The translations under genes and the position numbers were made by a program. Shown one piece after another: positions 1 to 7,280 of a DNA stretch of 32,099 nucleotides (position 1 is its first letter; each line of letters starts with the position of its first letter). The notes under the pieces are model-generated. The model saw only the letters and a program-made list of their open reading frames with translations, was not told the DNA's origin and made no database searches. The stretch is from Bacillota bacterium (GTDB lineage Bacteria > Bacillota > Desulfotomaculia > Desulfotomaculales > JAJYZD01). The stretch lies in assembly GCA_021800315.1 (NCBI GenBank), contig JAJYZD010000004.1, positions 1-32,099 on the forward strand, in the 5' to 3' direction.

Positions 1-288
1 TACGGCTTCCCGATCAGACATCGGGAGCGGAAGAAGGTTCACCACGGTTTTCAGACCGGGGACCTGGTGGTTGCCGACATTCCGAAGGGCAAGTACCAGG
101 GTCGGTGGCGCGGTAGGGTCGCCGTCAGGAAGACGGGCTACTTCGACATCAGGGACGGTACCGGGAAACGACTGTGCCAGGGCATTTCCGCGCGATACTG
201 TCGTCTCCTGCAGAGAGCTAATGGCTGGCAGTACGAGCGGGAACAATTGCCGGCTGGCGCCGGTGCCACGCTTCCTCCCCATGTCTAA
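1..288 (+). CDS. iscB: IscB-like RNA-guided HNH endonuclease, C-terminal fragment (5' end outside window)
   Basis: The reading frame is open from the first base and ends in TAA at 286-288, giving 95 residues of a longer protein. Its pattern is that of the IscB C-terminus: GFQTGDLV, then IPKGKYQGRWRGRVAVR, then FDIRDGTGKR, QGISARYC and LLQRANGW. In IscB (the OMEGA nuclease ancestral to Cas9) this part follows the RuvC-III segment and contacts the target-adjacent motif. The RuvC and HNH active sites and the upstream guide RNA would lie left of the window, so activity cannot be judged. IscB genes usually ride on IS200/IS605-type elements. The last dozen residues, after YEREQ, look like a ragged tail. 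The family call is from memory of the motif; confidence is good for the family, none for function. Confidence 0.82.
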   Translation, partial: YGFPIRHRERKKVHHGFQTGDLVVADIPKGKYQGRWRGRVAVRKTGYFDIRDGTGKRLCQGISARYCRLLQRANGWQYEREQLPAGAGATLPPHV

Positions 289-324
289 AGCCAGGGGCAT
301 CCGCGCGGCAGTTTCGTGAAATAC

Positions 325-339
325 CGGGCCAAAGGCCCG
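325..339. repeat. Short perfect hairpin between the IscB-like gene and oah
   Basis: CGGGCC and GGCCCG pair across an AAA loop just ahead of the oah ribosome binding site (GGGAGGA, 343-349). There is no T-run, so it is not a standard terminator. It could be a right-end hairpin of an IS200/IS605-like element that carried the nuclease gene, or a small mRNA structure in front of oah. No further support is visible. Confidence 0.4.
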
Positions 340-360
340 CAAGGGAGGAACTTTTAGTCT

Positions 361-1491
361 ATGGATCTCAACAAGTGGCCGCGGGAGGGCGGCATCAAGG
401 ACCACGACCTCTACGGTGAGGAACACTTCAGCGCGACCGCCCCGGGGGTCATCTACGAGCTGAAACCGGTGATCGATCCCAAGGGAGGGGTGGCCGAGGG
501 GCTCAATGCCGCCTGGATCACCCTGAACAACCCGGCCCAGTACAACTCCTACACCACGGAAATGGTGAAGGGGGTCATCGCCGGCATGCACCGGGCTTCA
601 ATGGACCGCTCGGTGGTGGCCGTGGTGTTCACCGGCACCGGGGACAAAGCCTTCTGCACCGGCGGCAACACCAAGGAGTACGCCGAGTATTACAGCGGTA
701 ATCCCACCGAATACGCCCTGTACATGGATCTCTTCAACGCCATGGTGGACGCCGTCTACATGTGTAAGAAACCGGTCATCTGCCGGGTCAACGGCATGCG
801 GGTGGCCGGCGGACAGGAGATCGGCATGGCCTGCGACATCTCCCTGTCCTCCGACCTGGCCGTTTTCGGACAGGCCGGTCCCCGGCACGGCTCCGCCCCG
901 GTGGGCGGCAGCACCGACTACATCTTCTGGTACCTGTCCATGGAGCAGGCCATGTGGAACTGCATCTCCTGCGAGGTTTGGAGCGCCTACAAGATGGAAC
1001 GCCTCGGCCTGATCTCCAAGGCGGTACCTGTTTTGAAAAAGGACGGCGGCTTCATCCGCAACCCGCAGGTCATCACGGACCGCTACCTGGACGACGGGGC
1101 CATTGTCTACGGCGAGATGGCCTCCGGCGAGGAAAAGGCCGGGGCCGACGCCCTGGTGAAGGAGTGCACGGTCGATTTCAGCCGGCTGGACGCCGAGGTG
1201 GACAAGATCGTGTGGTCGCTGACCAATTTGTTCCCGCACTGCCTGATGATGTCCATCGACGGTATCCGGGCCAAGAAGAAATTCTTCTGGGACCAAAGCA
1301 AGCTGCCCAACCGCCACTGGCTGGCGGCCAACATGATGAGCGAGGCCTACCTGGGCTTCAACGCGTTCTCCACCAAGAAACTCACCGGGAAGGACCGGAT
1401 CGACTTCCTCGAGTACCGCCGGCTGCTGACCCAGGCTCATCCGTTCGACCAGGATCTGATCGACCGGGTGATGCCGCCGCGGAAGGAATAG
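361..1491 (+). CDS. oah: 6-oxocyclohex-1-ene-1-carbonyl-CoA hydrolase (BamA/Oah)
   Basis: This enzyme adds water to 6-oxocyclohex-1-ene-1-carbonyl-CoA and opens the ring hydrolytically to 3-hydroxypimelyl-CoA. It is the marker step of anaerobic benzoyl-CoA degradation. The product is 376 residues, the usual length for this branch of the crotonase superfamily, which has an N-terminal extension over ordinary enoyl-CoA hydratases. Crotonase landmarks are visible: FTGTGDKAFCTGGNTKEY for the first oxyanion-hole region and VNGMRVAGGQEIGMACDISL for the second. The AGPRHGSAPVGGSTDY stretch is characteristic of the Oah family. The start is ATG 361, preceded by GGGAGGA at 343-349. The stop abuts the dch start, so the two are translationally coupled. 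Together with dch and had the three genes cover three consecutive steps in the cytoplasm. Identity is confident. Confidence 0.95.
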   Translation: MDLNKWPREGGIKDHDLYGEEHFSATAPGVIYELKPVIDPKGGVAEGLNAAWITLNNPAQYNSYTTEMVKGVIAGMHRASMDRSVVAVVFTGTGDKAFCTGGNTKEYAEYYSGNPTEYALYMDLFNAMVDAVYMCKKPVICRVNGMRVAGGQEIGMACDISLSSDLAVFGQAGPRHGSAPVGGSTDYIFWYLSMEQAMWNCISCEVWSAYKMERLGLISKAVPVLKKDGGFIRNPQVITDRYLDDGAIVYGEMASGEEKAGADALVKECTVDFSRLDAEVDKIVWSLTNLFPHCLMMSIDGIRAKKKFFWDQSKLPNRHWLAANMMSEAYLGFNAFSTKKLTGKDRIDFLEYRRLLTQAHPFDQDLIDRVMPPRKE

Positions 1492-2265
1492 GTGATAAGC
1501 GTGGACTACCGGTACCTGAAATACCAGAGTGAAAACGGCGTCAACACCGTTACCCTGGACCGGCCGCCGCTGAACGTCCTGACCATCGACATGATGGAAG
1601 AACTGGCGATGGCCCTGCAGCAGGCCGACACGGAGGCCGGCGCGGTGGTCCTTTTGCAGGCGGCCGGCAAGGCCTTTTCGGCCGGGGTGGATGTGGGCGA
1701 CCACACTCCGGACAAAGTCGAACGCATGATCGACGTCTTCGAGCGTCTTCTCGTGGCCATGGCCGGGCTGAACAAGCCCCTGGTGGCGGCGGTGCAGGGC
1801 GCCGCCCTGGGCGGCGGCCTGGAATTGGTCCTCCTGGCCGACATGGTGGTGGCCTCGGAAAAAGCGCGCTTCGGCCAGCCCGAAGTGACGGTGGGGGTGT
1901 TCCCGCCCCTGGCCTGCTACGTCCTGCCGCGGCTGATGCCCTGGCCGCAGGCCATGGAACTCCTGCTGGGCGGCGGCACCGTCGACGCCGCAAGGGCTTA
2001 CGCCCTCGGCATGGTCAACCGGGTCTTCGCGCCCGGGGATTTCGCCGCCGGGGTGGCCGAATTTGCGGCCAGGTTCGCCCAACTGAGCCCGGTGGTCCTG
2101 GCCCTGACCAAAAAGGCCGCCCGGGCCGGCCTGGGGGAGAACTTCCCGGCCTCGCTGTCGCTCATCGACACCATTTACCTGAACGAGTTGATGACGACGC
2201 AGGATGCCAGGGAGGGCCTGCAGGCCTTTATGGAGAAGCGCCACCCCGTCTGGCAGGGTCGGTAG
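1492..2265 (+). CDS. dch: cyclohexa-1,5-dienecarbonyl-CoA hydratase
   Basis: This crotonase-family enzyme hydrates cyclohexa-1,5-diene-1-carbonyl-CoA, the product of benzoyl-CoA reductase, to 6-hydroxycyclohex-1-ene-1-carbonyl-CoA. The 257-residue length fits the family. Visible motifs are LDRPPLNVLT near the N-terminus, the oxyanion-hole segment AFSAGVDVGDHTPDKVERM, and VAAVQGAALGGGLELVLLAD. Two starts are plausible. GTG 1492 directly follows the oah stop and uses AAGGA inside oah. GTG 1501 has AGGTGAT at 1490-1496, an excellent anti-SD match with short spacing, and would shorten the protein by three residues. Either way the gene is coupled to oah. Gene order oah-dch-had runs opposite to the order of the reactions. 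Benzoyl-CoA reductase genes are not in the window. Confidence 0.93.
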   Translation: MISVDYRYLKYQSENGVNTVTLDRPPLNVLTIDMMEELAMALQQADTEAGAVVLLQAAGKAFSAGVDVGDHTPDKVERMIDVFERLLVAMAGLNKPLVAAVQGAALGGGLELVLLADMVVASEKARFGQPEVTVGVFPPLACYVLPRLMPWPQAMELLLGGGTVDAARAYALGMVNRVFAPGDFAAGVAEFAARFAQLSPVVLALTKKAARAGLGENFPASLSLIDTIYLNELMTTQDAREGLQAFMEKRHPVWQGR

Positions 2266-2292
2266 GTTGTTTTGAAAGAAGGAGGGATAGGT

Positions 2293-3360
2293 GTGCCCGT
2301 TCCGGAGAAAATCGCCGCCTGGCAGATGACCGTTCCCGGGGAACTTACCCGGGTGGAGTTGCCGGTTCCGCAGCCGGCGCCGGGTGAGGTGCTGGTGGAG
2401 ATAGCCGGCTGCGGCGTTTGCCACACCGACATCGGCTACTTCTACCAGGGGGTGCCCACGGTGACCAAACCGCCGCTCACCCTGGGCCACGAGATCAGCG
2501 GGCGCGTGGTGGCCGGGGAGGAAAGCCTCCTGGGCCAGGAAGTAATCATCCCCGCCGTCATGCCGTGCAACCGTTGTCCCATTTGCGCCGCGGGGCGCGG
2601 CAACCGCTGCCTGGCACAGAAGATGCCGGGTAACAGCCTGGGTATCTACGGGGGCTTTGCCAGCCATATCCCGGTGCCGGCCGCCGACCTGTGCGTGGTG
2701 GGAGACCGCGCCCTGCCGCTCGAGTACCTGGCCGTGGTGGCCGACGCCATCAGCACCCCCTACCAGGCGGCCGTCCGGGCCGACCTGAAACCCGGCGACC
2801 TGGCGATGGTGATCGGGGCCGCCGGCGGCGTGGGAACGTACGTGACCCAGGTGGCCGCGGCCTTCGGAGCCAAAGCCGTGGTGGCGATCGACCGCAACGA
2901 GGAGAAACTGGCCCGTACCACGGGTATTGGCGCCACCCACACCATCAACACCGCCGGTAAGTCGCTCAAAGAGATCAAGGAGGACTTCAAGGCTTACTGC
3001 AAGGCCGCCGGTCTGCCTTCCAACTATGGCTGGAAGATTTTCGAGGTAACCGGCACCAAAGAGGGCCAGGAGATCGCCCTGGACCTTCTGCCCTTCATCG
3101 GCAAGCTGGTCCTTATCGGCTACGCCATCCAGAAGGTGGAGTTCATGTTTTCCCGCCTGATGGCACTGGACGCGGAGATCATCGGAACCTGGGGCTGCCT
3201 GCCGCAATACTACCCGGATGTCCTGAAGATGGTCCTGGACGGCCGGATCCAGGTGAAGCCCTTCGTAGAGATCCGCCCCATGAGCACCATCAGGGAAACC
3301 TTCGCCGAGGCCCACTCCGGGCGCCTGGCCCGGCGGGTGGTCTTGACCCCGGATTTCTGA
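2293..3360 (+). CDS. had: 6-hydroxycyclohex-1-ene-1-carbonyl-CoA dehydrogenase
   Basis: This zinc-type medium-chain dehydrogenase oxidises 6-hydroxycyclohex-1-ene-1-carbonyl-CoA to the 6-oxo compound with NAD+, linking the Dch and Oah steps. The start is GTG 2293, behind GGAGGG at 2281-2286. A longer frame from TTG 2272 would run through that ribosome binding site and is rejected. The protein is then 355 residues. Catalytic zinc ligands are seen in GCGVCHTDIG and in GHEISG. The structural-zinc cysteines are in CNRCPICAAGRGNRC. The Rossmann glycine motif is GAAGGVG, near residue 178. The only unclear point is substrate, but the context directly behind oah and dch makes this assignment strong. 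A good hairpin follows the stop and probably ends the operon. Confidence 0.93.
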   Translation: MPVPEKIAAWQMTVPGELTRVELPVPQPAPGEVLVEIAGCGVCHTDIGYFYQGVPTVTKPPLTLGHEISGRVVAGEESLLGQEVIIPAVMPCNRCPICAAGRGNRCLAQKMPGNSLGIYGGFASHIPVPAADLCVVGDRALPLEYLAVVADAISTPYQAAVRADLKPGDLAMVIGAAGGVGTYVTQVAAAFGAKAVVAIDRNEEKLARTTGIGATHTINTAGKSLKEIKEDFKAYCKAAGLPSNYGWKIFEVTGTKEGQEIALDLLPFIGKLVLIGYAIQKVEFMFSRLMALDAEIIGTWGCLPQYYPDVLKMVLDGRIQVKPFVEIRPMSTIRETFAEAHSGRLARRVVLTPDF

Positions 3361-3402
3361 CCCCAGACGTTTCCATCGCAGACCGGGACGGTGCATAATT
3401 CT

Positions 3403-3442
3403 GGAAAAGGATTTGGCGTGGGTTGCGCCGAATCCTTTTTCC
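3403..3442 (+). terminator. Hairpin terminator after the oah-dch-had operon
   Basis: A 16-17 bp nearly perfect inverted repeat (3403-3418 with 3426-3442, loop 3419-3425) lies 42 bases after the had stop. One arm is A-rich and the other is T-rich near its 3' end, so the fold is terminator-like, although the T-run is within the stem rather than beyond it. Confidence 0.7.
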
Positions 3443-3454
3443 GTGTAATGCGGC

Positions 3455-3487
3455 CGTCCGCCGGGGTAGCCTGAGAACCGGCGGACG
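3455..3487. repeat. 10-bp inverted repeat upstream of the hydroxyacid dehydrogenase
   Basis: CGTCCGCCGG (3455-3464) pairs perfectly with CCGGCGGACG (3478-3487) around a 13-base loop. It sits between the preceding terminator and the start at 3515. It could be a second stem of the terminator region or a leader structure of the next gene. Confidence 0.5.
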
Positions 3488-3514
3488 TGGCGAAAAAAGG
3501 GGGCCTGGACGGTT

Positions 3515-4507
3515 TTGGATCCGGTGAACGTTCTCCTGGTGGTGCCGCACGAGGTGGGCAGCACCGACAGGTACGAAGAGGTCTTGCAACGGCGTTTCCC
3601 CACCGAGATAGCCGGCGGAGCCATCCGGATCAGGAAATCGGTCAGCGGCGACCTGCCGGACGAATTCCTGGACACCCACATCATCGGCACCGGCACCTTG
3701 ATCCCGCGCATTCCGGAAATGAAGGACCTCAAGTGGATCATGAGCTTTAGTTCCGGGGTGGACCACTGGCACAAATTCGGCAAAGTGCCGGCCCACGTTC
3801 CCCTGGTCAACCTGCCGGGCGGATCGGCGGTGCCGGTGGCGGAGTTCATCCTGGGCCTCATGTTGACCCTGGCCAAGAAATACAACCGGTTGTGGGACGA
3901 ACAACGGGAGAGAAGATATACCCGCATTTACGGCGACGAGCTGTACGGCAAGACGCTCGGCCTCGTCGGCCTTGGCGGCATCGGGCGCGAGGTGGCCAAA
4001 AGGGCCAAAGGGTTCGACATGCGGATCATCGGCACGGCCACCCGGAAGGTCGAGGTTCCCGGCGTCGACGAAGTCTACCTGGCCGGCCGGGTGGAAGACG
4101 TCATCCGGCAGAGCGACTTCCTGGTCCTGGCCTGCCCGGAGACCGCGGATACTCTGGGCCTGATGAACGAGGCCCGGTTCCGGCTGATGAAGAAGACCGC
4201 CTACCTCATCAACTGCGCCCGCGGGTCCCTGGTGGTCAGGGAAGCCCTGCTAAGGGCCCTGAACGAGGGCTGGATCGCCGGGGCGGCCCAGGATACCTGG
4301 TGGACCAAGGACCCGGTGCCAAGCTACCTGCCGCCGGGGGACGAGATCAGGAACGCCGCAAACCTGATTATCACCCCCCATATCTCCGGCTTTACCAGGA
4401 TGTACGAACAGAGGTTCGGGAATGCTTTTGCCGACAACATCGCCCGCTATTTGCATGGGGAACCGTTGATCAACCTGGTTTCCGGCTTTGGTACCGGCCG
4501 CGCCTGA
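3515..4507 (+). CDS. D-isomer-specific 2-hydroxyacid dehydrogenase family protein
   Basis: A 330-residue NAD(P)-dependent oxidoreductase of the D-2-hydroxyacid dehydrogenase family, which interconverts 2-oxoacids and D-2-hydroxyacids. The nucleotide-binding motif GLVGLGGIG lies near residue 149. The catalytic arginine is in NCARGSLV (about residue 231) and the catalytic histidine in TPHISG (about residue 287). The acidic member of the triad, normally Glu in a DVFxxEP-like segment, falls in QDTWWTKDPVP, where Asp precedes the proline. The TrpTrp in that loop recalls formate-dehydrogenase relatives, but the length does not fit formate dehydrogenase. The start TTG 3515 is chosen because GGGGG (3499-3503) sits 11 bases upstream; GTG 3524 is possible. 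It is separated from had by a terminator, so it is probably not part of the aromatic operon. The substrate is unknown. Confidence 0.85.
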   Translation: MDPVNVLLVVPHEVGSTDRYEEVLQRRFPTEIAGGAIRIRKSVSGDLPDEFLDTHIIGTGTLIPRIPEMKDLKWIMSFSSGVDHWHKFGKVPAHVPLVNLPGGSAVPVAEFILGLMLTLAKKYNRLWDEQRERRYTRIYGDELYGKTLGLVGLGGIGREVAKRAKGFDMRIIGTATRKVEVPGVDEVYLAGRVEDVIRQSDFLVLACPETADTLGLMNEARFRLMKKTAYLINCARGSLVVREALLRALNEGWIAGAAQDTWWTKDPVPSYLPPGDEIRNAANLIITPHISGFTRMYEQRFGNAFADNIARYLHGEPLINLVSGFGTGRA

Positions 4508-4548
4508 CCGGCGCAGACCGTATCCCGGCGGCCGGAGGGGGGAAGCGC

Positions 4549-4884
4549 ATGGACGACCGGCAAACCACCGTAGGCGAATTGCGCGCCATGGTCGCCTCTT
4601 TCGTGGAGGAGCGGGACTGGCGGCAGTTCCATTCCGCCAAAAATCTCAGCATGTCCATCGCCATCGAGGCCGCCGAACTGATGGAGTTGTTTCAGTGGAC
4701 GGACGGAGAAGCGGCGGATGACCGGCAGTTGGCGAGGGTCGGGGAAGAGTTGGCCGACGTCGTGATCTATTGTCTTTCCCTGGCCAATGCTTTGGAGCTG
4801 GACCTGGCGCGGGCGGTGCGGGACAAGGTGGAAGCCAACGGCCGGAAATATCCGGCGGCGAGGTTCAGGGGCGGATTCCGGTAG
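4549..4884 (+). CDS. MazG-like nucleotide pyrophosphohydrolase
   Basis: A 111-residue all-alpha NTP pyrophosphohydrolase of the MazG/RS21-C6 (dCTPase-like) group, which hydrolyses nucleoside triphosphates to monophosphate and pyrophosphate in the cytoplasm. The metal-binding pattern is visible as EAAELMELFQW and EELADVVIYCL, the EExxD-type motif of this group. The N-terminal FVEERDWRQFHSAKNL is typical of the small stand-alone members. The real start is ATG 4549, with GGAGGGG at 4534-4540. The frame is open far upstream, overlapping the dehydrogenase gene, but that extension is a high-GC artefact. It begins 41 bases after the dehydrogenase stop and may be co-transcribed with it. Exact nucleotide preference cannot be read from the sequence. 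Confidence 0.88.
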   Translation: MDDRQTTVGELRAMVASFVEERDWRQFHSAKNLSMSIAIEAAELMELFQWTDGEAADDRQLARVGEELADVVIYCLSLANALELDLARAVRDKVEANGRKYPAARFRGGFR

Positions 4885-4930
4885 CTCCCGGTCAACGTGG
4901 TCTCCGGAGGTGAATGGCGGTTAATTTTTC

Positions 4931-6109
4931 CTATTTAGGCTTTTTCCCTTTGCCTCCGGGAGGACGGCCGGTGTTGACCATGTTGTCCCCAGGGGGCCAC
5001 ATAACCGGGTCGTCCTGCATTATCAGGTTCATGATTCTCAGCAGTTCGTCGCTCGGTTCTTTTTTACGTTTTGTGATTTGCTTTTCCCATTCTTCCATCA
5101 CGGGCAGGCGGATGCCCATAATCATGCACGCGCAATAGAGGGATTCTTCTAAATTGGCAAAATCACTATCGTAGCCGGAGTGAATCAATTCCATAATAGG
5201 GGAAACGCATTGATCTGATAATAGATTGCACCACTCATAAGCCAACATTGTCTGTACACTGAGGTCAGTTTCCCGGGGAAGTAGTTCCAGAAATGCTTGT
5301 TCACTGCCCTGGGATTTTATGTTGCCCAACAACGAGGCGGCGGCAAATCGGAAATCCCAATGCTCATTAAAAAAACACCGTTGTATTCCTCTAACGACAA
5401 CATCATTACCAATCCTGGTTAAAGCATTGATCGACTCCTCTGCCAACATTTCTTCGTTGCAACGGAGGTTGTCGATAAGTACAGGGACGACTACAGTCAT
5501 CTTTAATCCGCCAGCCAACATGATCATATATAATTCTTCATAATCCCGGTATTTCTCGTCCGTAAGGATTGTGAGAATTGTATCGAGAGGCAAATCGTCT
5601 CTAGTTTGTAACGTCTTGACGATGTCTTTCCCATAGGTATAATCCATTTCACCGAGGTTTCTATCTTTATTCCTATGGCAAAAGGCCAATAACTCGTTCA
5701 TAAGTTTGTTTGTCGGCCAGGAAAATAGATCTATACGCCTTTTTATCTTAGGGATACAGCCTGGAGCCATATTGGTAACTTTACGGATCCCTGGAGCCAT
5801 GTGGATCAGGACATTTATATCGGCGTTCACAATCATGTTGTTGTAATACCGAATGACGACGGCATCGGAAACATGCGGCAACCGGTCCAAAACGCTCCGC
5901 AAGGTCAGTTCGGTCTGGGTGAAATTGACGGCGGCGGCGAGCAGTTCCAGGTTGCTTATTTCTCCATATGTTCTACAGCATTCCAGCACAGCCGGGGCCA
6001 GGTCCGGGTCCCGACTGAAGCTGCCGGCGAAATAGCCCACCGCGTGATTCCGGAGAAAGTTCTGCTGATGATATAGAAACGGCTTGACTTGTTGACCTGT
6101 AACCAACAT
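4931..6109 (-). CDS. HEAT-repeat-like hypothetical protein
   Basis: A 392-residue protein of unknown function on the minus strand, in AT-richer sequence than its neighbours. It is built of short helical pairs such as EESINALTRIGNDVVVRG and DFRFAAASLLGNIKSQGSEQ, a pattern typical of HEAT/ARM-like protein-binding solenoids. No catalytic motif, signal peptide or membrane segment is seen. The C-terminus is basic and Pro/Gly-rich (GRPPGGKGKKPK). The frame is open to 6223, but ATG at 6109-6107 is chosen: GGAGGT stands seven bases before it, and the extra N-terminal 38 residues have no fold-like pattern. The gene faces the MazG-like gene tail to tail. Its composition and position beside an integrative element suggest acquisition. 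Function cannot be inferred beyond a likely scaffold role. Confidence 0.75.
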   Translation of the reverse strand: MLVTGQQVKPFLYHQQNFLRNHAVGYFAGSFSRDPDLAPAVLECCRTYGEISNLELLAAAVNFTQTELTLRSVLDRLPHVSDAVVIRYYNNMIVNADINVLIHMAPGIRKVTNMAPGCIPKIKRRIDLFSWPTNKLMNELLAFCHRNKDRNLGEMDYTYGKDIVKTLQTRDDLPLDTILTILTDEKYRDYEELYMIMLAGGLKMTVVVPVLIDNLRCNEEMLAEESINALTRIGNDVVVRGIQRCFFNEHWDFRFAAASLLGNIKSQGSEQAFLELLPRETDLSVQTMLAYEWCNLLSDQCVSPIMELIHSGYDSDFANLEESLYCACMIMGIRLPVMEEWEKQITKRKKEPSDELLRIMNLIMQDDPVMWPPGDNMVNTGRPPGGKGKKPK

Positions 6110-6264
6110 TTTACCGACCTCCGAGCCCGGCAACTGCGTCCGGCTTGTTTGCTGATGATTCTGTTTCGCTGCAGGTGCCGCCATTTCCTGCCCGGCCAGA
6201 AACCGGACCCGATGCCGGAACACGTCCGGGCGGCGTTCCGGCGCAACGTCCGGGCGCTGCTGAC

Positions 6265-6342
6265 CCCGAACCCGGGAGCCCTTGTCTTTACTGGTGAACC
6301 ACGGCGGACACGAAGCAATGGCCGCCTGATCAACAATCAGGC
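6265..6342. repeat. Left 78-bp direct repeat (candidate attL)
   Basis: Identical base for base to 10638-10715. Similarity stops sharply at both edges: C versus T on the left, AACCC versus GGCCA on the right. It carries only one arm of the stem-loop that is complete in the right copy. Confidence 0.85.
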
Positions 6343-6451
6343 AACCCGAGTTTTTGTTAAGTCAGTTAAGGTCAAAAGCCTTATTTTACGCGGGTTTGCG
6401 GGCTGGGAAGTTTTAACTAAGACCCGTTATTTCGGCACATTTTCACCTGCA

Positions 6452-6469
6452 TTGCAGTACTTTTGCAGT
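6452..6469. repeat. Arm-type repeat near the left end of the element
   Basis: An 18-base sequence, TTGCAGTACTTTTGCAGT, recurs exactly at 10598-10615 beside the right repeat. One copy near each end of the element suits integrase arm-binding sites or terminal regulatory sites. This role is inferred from position only. Confidence 0.55.
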
Positions 6470-6662
6470 GCAAACCGGACCTGCTATGCCCCGCCCTGTG
6501 CGGCTTGGCGGGTTTCGTTGCTGTACGGGAAGGCCGCTCCAAGTGCCGGTCGCTATTTCCCGGCGGGACTTCTTCCGCGTCTTCCCCTATTGGCCGTCCT
6601 TCCCTCCGACAAGCAACCCCTCCCTTGGCCCCGTTGGATCAAAGAGTATTTTTCTCCTCCCC

Positions 6663-6692
6663 TTGTAATCTGTATATACATTCGTATATAAT
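6663..6692 (+). promoter_or_regulatory. brnTA promoter with palindromic operator overlapping the -10 box
   Basis: TTGTAA (6663-6668) and TATAAT (6687-6692) are separated by 18 bases. The expected transcription start falls at or near the A of the brnT ATG (6699), so the message is predicted to be leaderless; no Shine-Dalgarno site is seen. TATATAC (6673-6679) and GTATATA (6684-6690) form an inverted repeat covering the spacer and -10, a likely operator for autoregulation by BrnA or the BrnTA complex. Confidence 0.7.
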
Positions 6693-6698
6693 AAGTAC

Positions 6699-7007
6699 AT
6701 GGACGCTATAGAATTTTCGGGCTTCCAGTGGGACCCGGGCAACCGGGAAAAATGCCAGAAGCATGGCGTTTCGATTGAAACGATAGAGGCGCTTTTTCAG
6801 TGTCCCCTGGCTGTTTTACCGGATGAAGCCCATTCCCAAGATGAACAACGTTTCAGTGCCATAGGTAAAACGGATGATGGACGACACGTGTTCGTGGTCT
6901 TCACCCTACGCCGTGATGAGGAAGCTATCTTAATTCGTCCCATAAGTGCTCGTTATATGCACGAGAAGGAGGTTATCGCTTATGAAAAAGCAAATCCCGA
7001 CCTTTAA
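6699..7007 (+). CDS. brnT: BrnT family type II toxin
   Basis: A 102-residue toxin of the BrnT family, a RelE-fold ribonuclease that arrests translation and is neutralised by BrnA. Family features are the N-terminal FQWDPGNREKCQKHGVS, the central DEQRFSAIGKTDDGRHVFVVFT, and the C-terminal LIRPISARYMHEKE. The invariant-looking His and Arg/Lys positions are all present and the length is normal, so the gene looks intact. The ATG lies seven bases after the -10 hexamer, predicting leaderless translation. It overlaps brnA by 26 bases. It is the first gene inside the left end of the integrative element and probably stabilises that element in the chromosome. Confidence 0.93.
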   Translation: MDAIEFSGFQWDPGNREKCQKHGVSIETIEALFQCPLAVLPDEAHSQDEQRFSAIGKTDDGRHVFVVFTLRRDEEAILIRPISARYMHEKEVIAYEKANPDL

Positions 7008-7227
7008 GACTGACAAGGAAGCCGAACACTTTGTTGCAAGTGCTGATCTTAGCAATTATGACCTATCTGGCGCGCGCATGGTTAAATTCGAGTTAAAGCC
7101 TAAAGATAAAGCCATAAGCCTGCGTCTATCGGAAGAACTCTTTAAGGCCATACAAAAGAAAGCAGAGAGCGAAGGAGTTCCTTATCAAAGGCTTATTCGT
7201 CAGGCTATTGAAAGAGAGGTTTTATAG
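6982..7227 (+). CDS. brnA: BrnA family antitoxin
   Basis: An 81-residue antitoxin that pairs with BrnT. The N-terminal half (PTFKTDKEAEHFVASADLSNYD) is the toxin-binding type segment. The C-terminal half (ISLRLSEELFKAIQKKAE, then YQRLIRQAIERE) is a ribbon-helix-helix DNA-binding domain that normally represses the brnTA promoter. ATG 6982 is chosen because AAGGAGGT lies at 6966-6973; the frame is open further upstream inside brnT without a better start. The gene therefore has a strong ribosome site while brnT has none, which would favour antitoxin synthesis. A terminator follows at 7281. Confidence 0.92.
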   Translation: MKKQIPTFKTDKEAEHFVASADLSNYDLSGARMVKFELKPKDKAISLRLSEELFKAIQKKAESEGVPYQRLIRQAIEREVL

Positions 7228-7280
7228 ATTATTTCGTCCAAAACCATGTAATCTTTGAACGCTTCCGATTTGTATTAGAC

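Larger units (their letters stand above)
6110..6698. other. Gene-free stretch containing the left repeat of the integrative element
   Basis: No convincing gene is seen. The stretch holds the ribosome binding site of the HEAT-like gene, an 11-bp direct repeat (ACGTCCGGGCG at 6222-6232 and 6246-6256), the left 78-bp repeat, one arm-type repeat and the brnT promoter. The part from about 6470 to 6660 shows nothing recognisable. Confidence 0.6.

Noticed and set aside
598..3927. Minus-strand open frame of 1109 codons opposite oah, dch and had
   Set aside because: It lies exactly opposite three confidently identified genes and its translation is low-complexity (rich in G, H, R, Q). It is an artefact of GC-rich codon usage.
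3892..4548. Upstream extension of the MazG-like frame into the hydroxyacid dehydrogenase gene
   Set aside because: The extension is opposite in pattern to any known domain, and ATG 4549 has a strong ribosome site and gives the normal family length.
6265..6342. The 78-bp repeat as the 3' end of a tRNA gene
   Set aside because: I looked on both strands for a T-arm plus acceptor stem; GGGTTCGGG is present but no cloverleaf can be formed around it.
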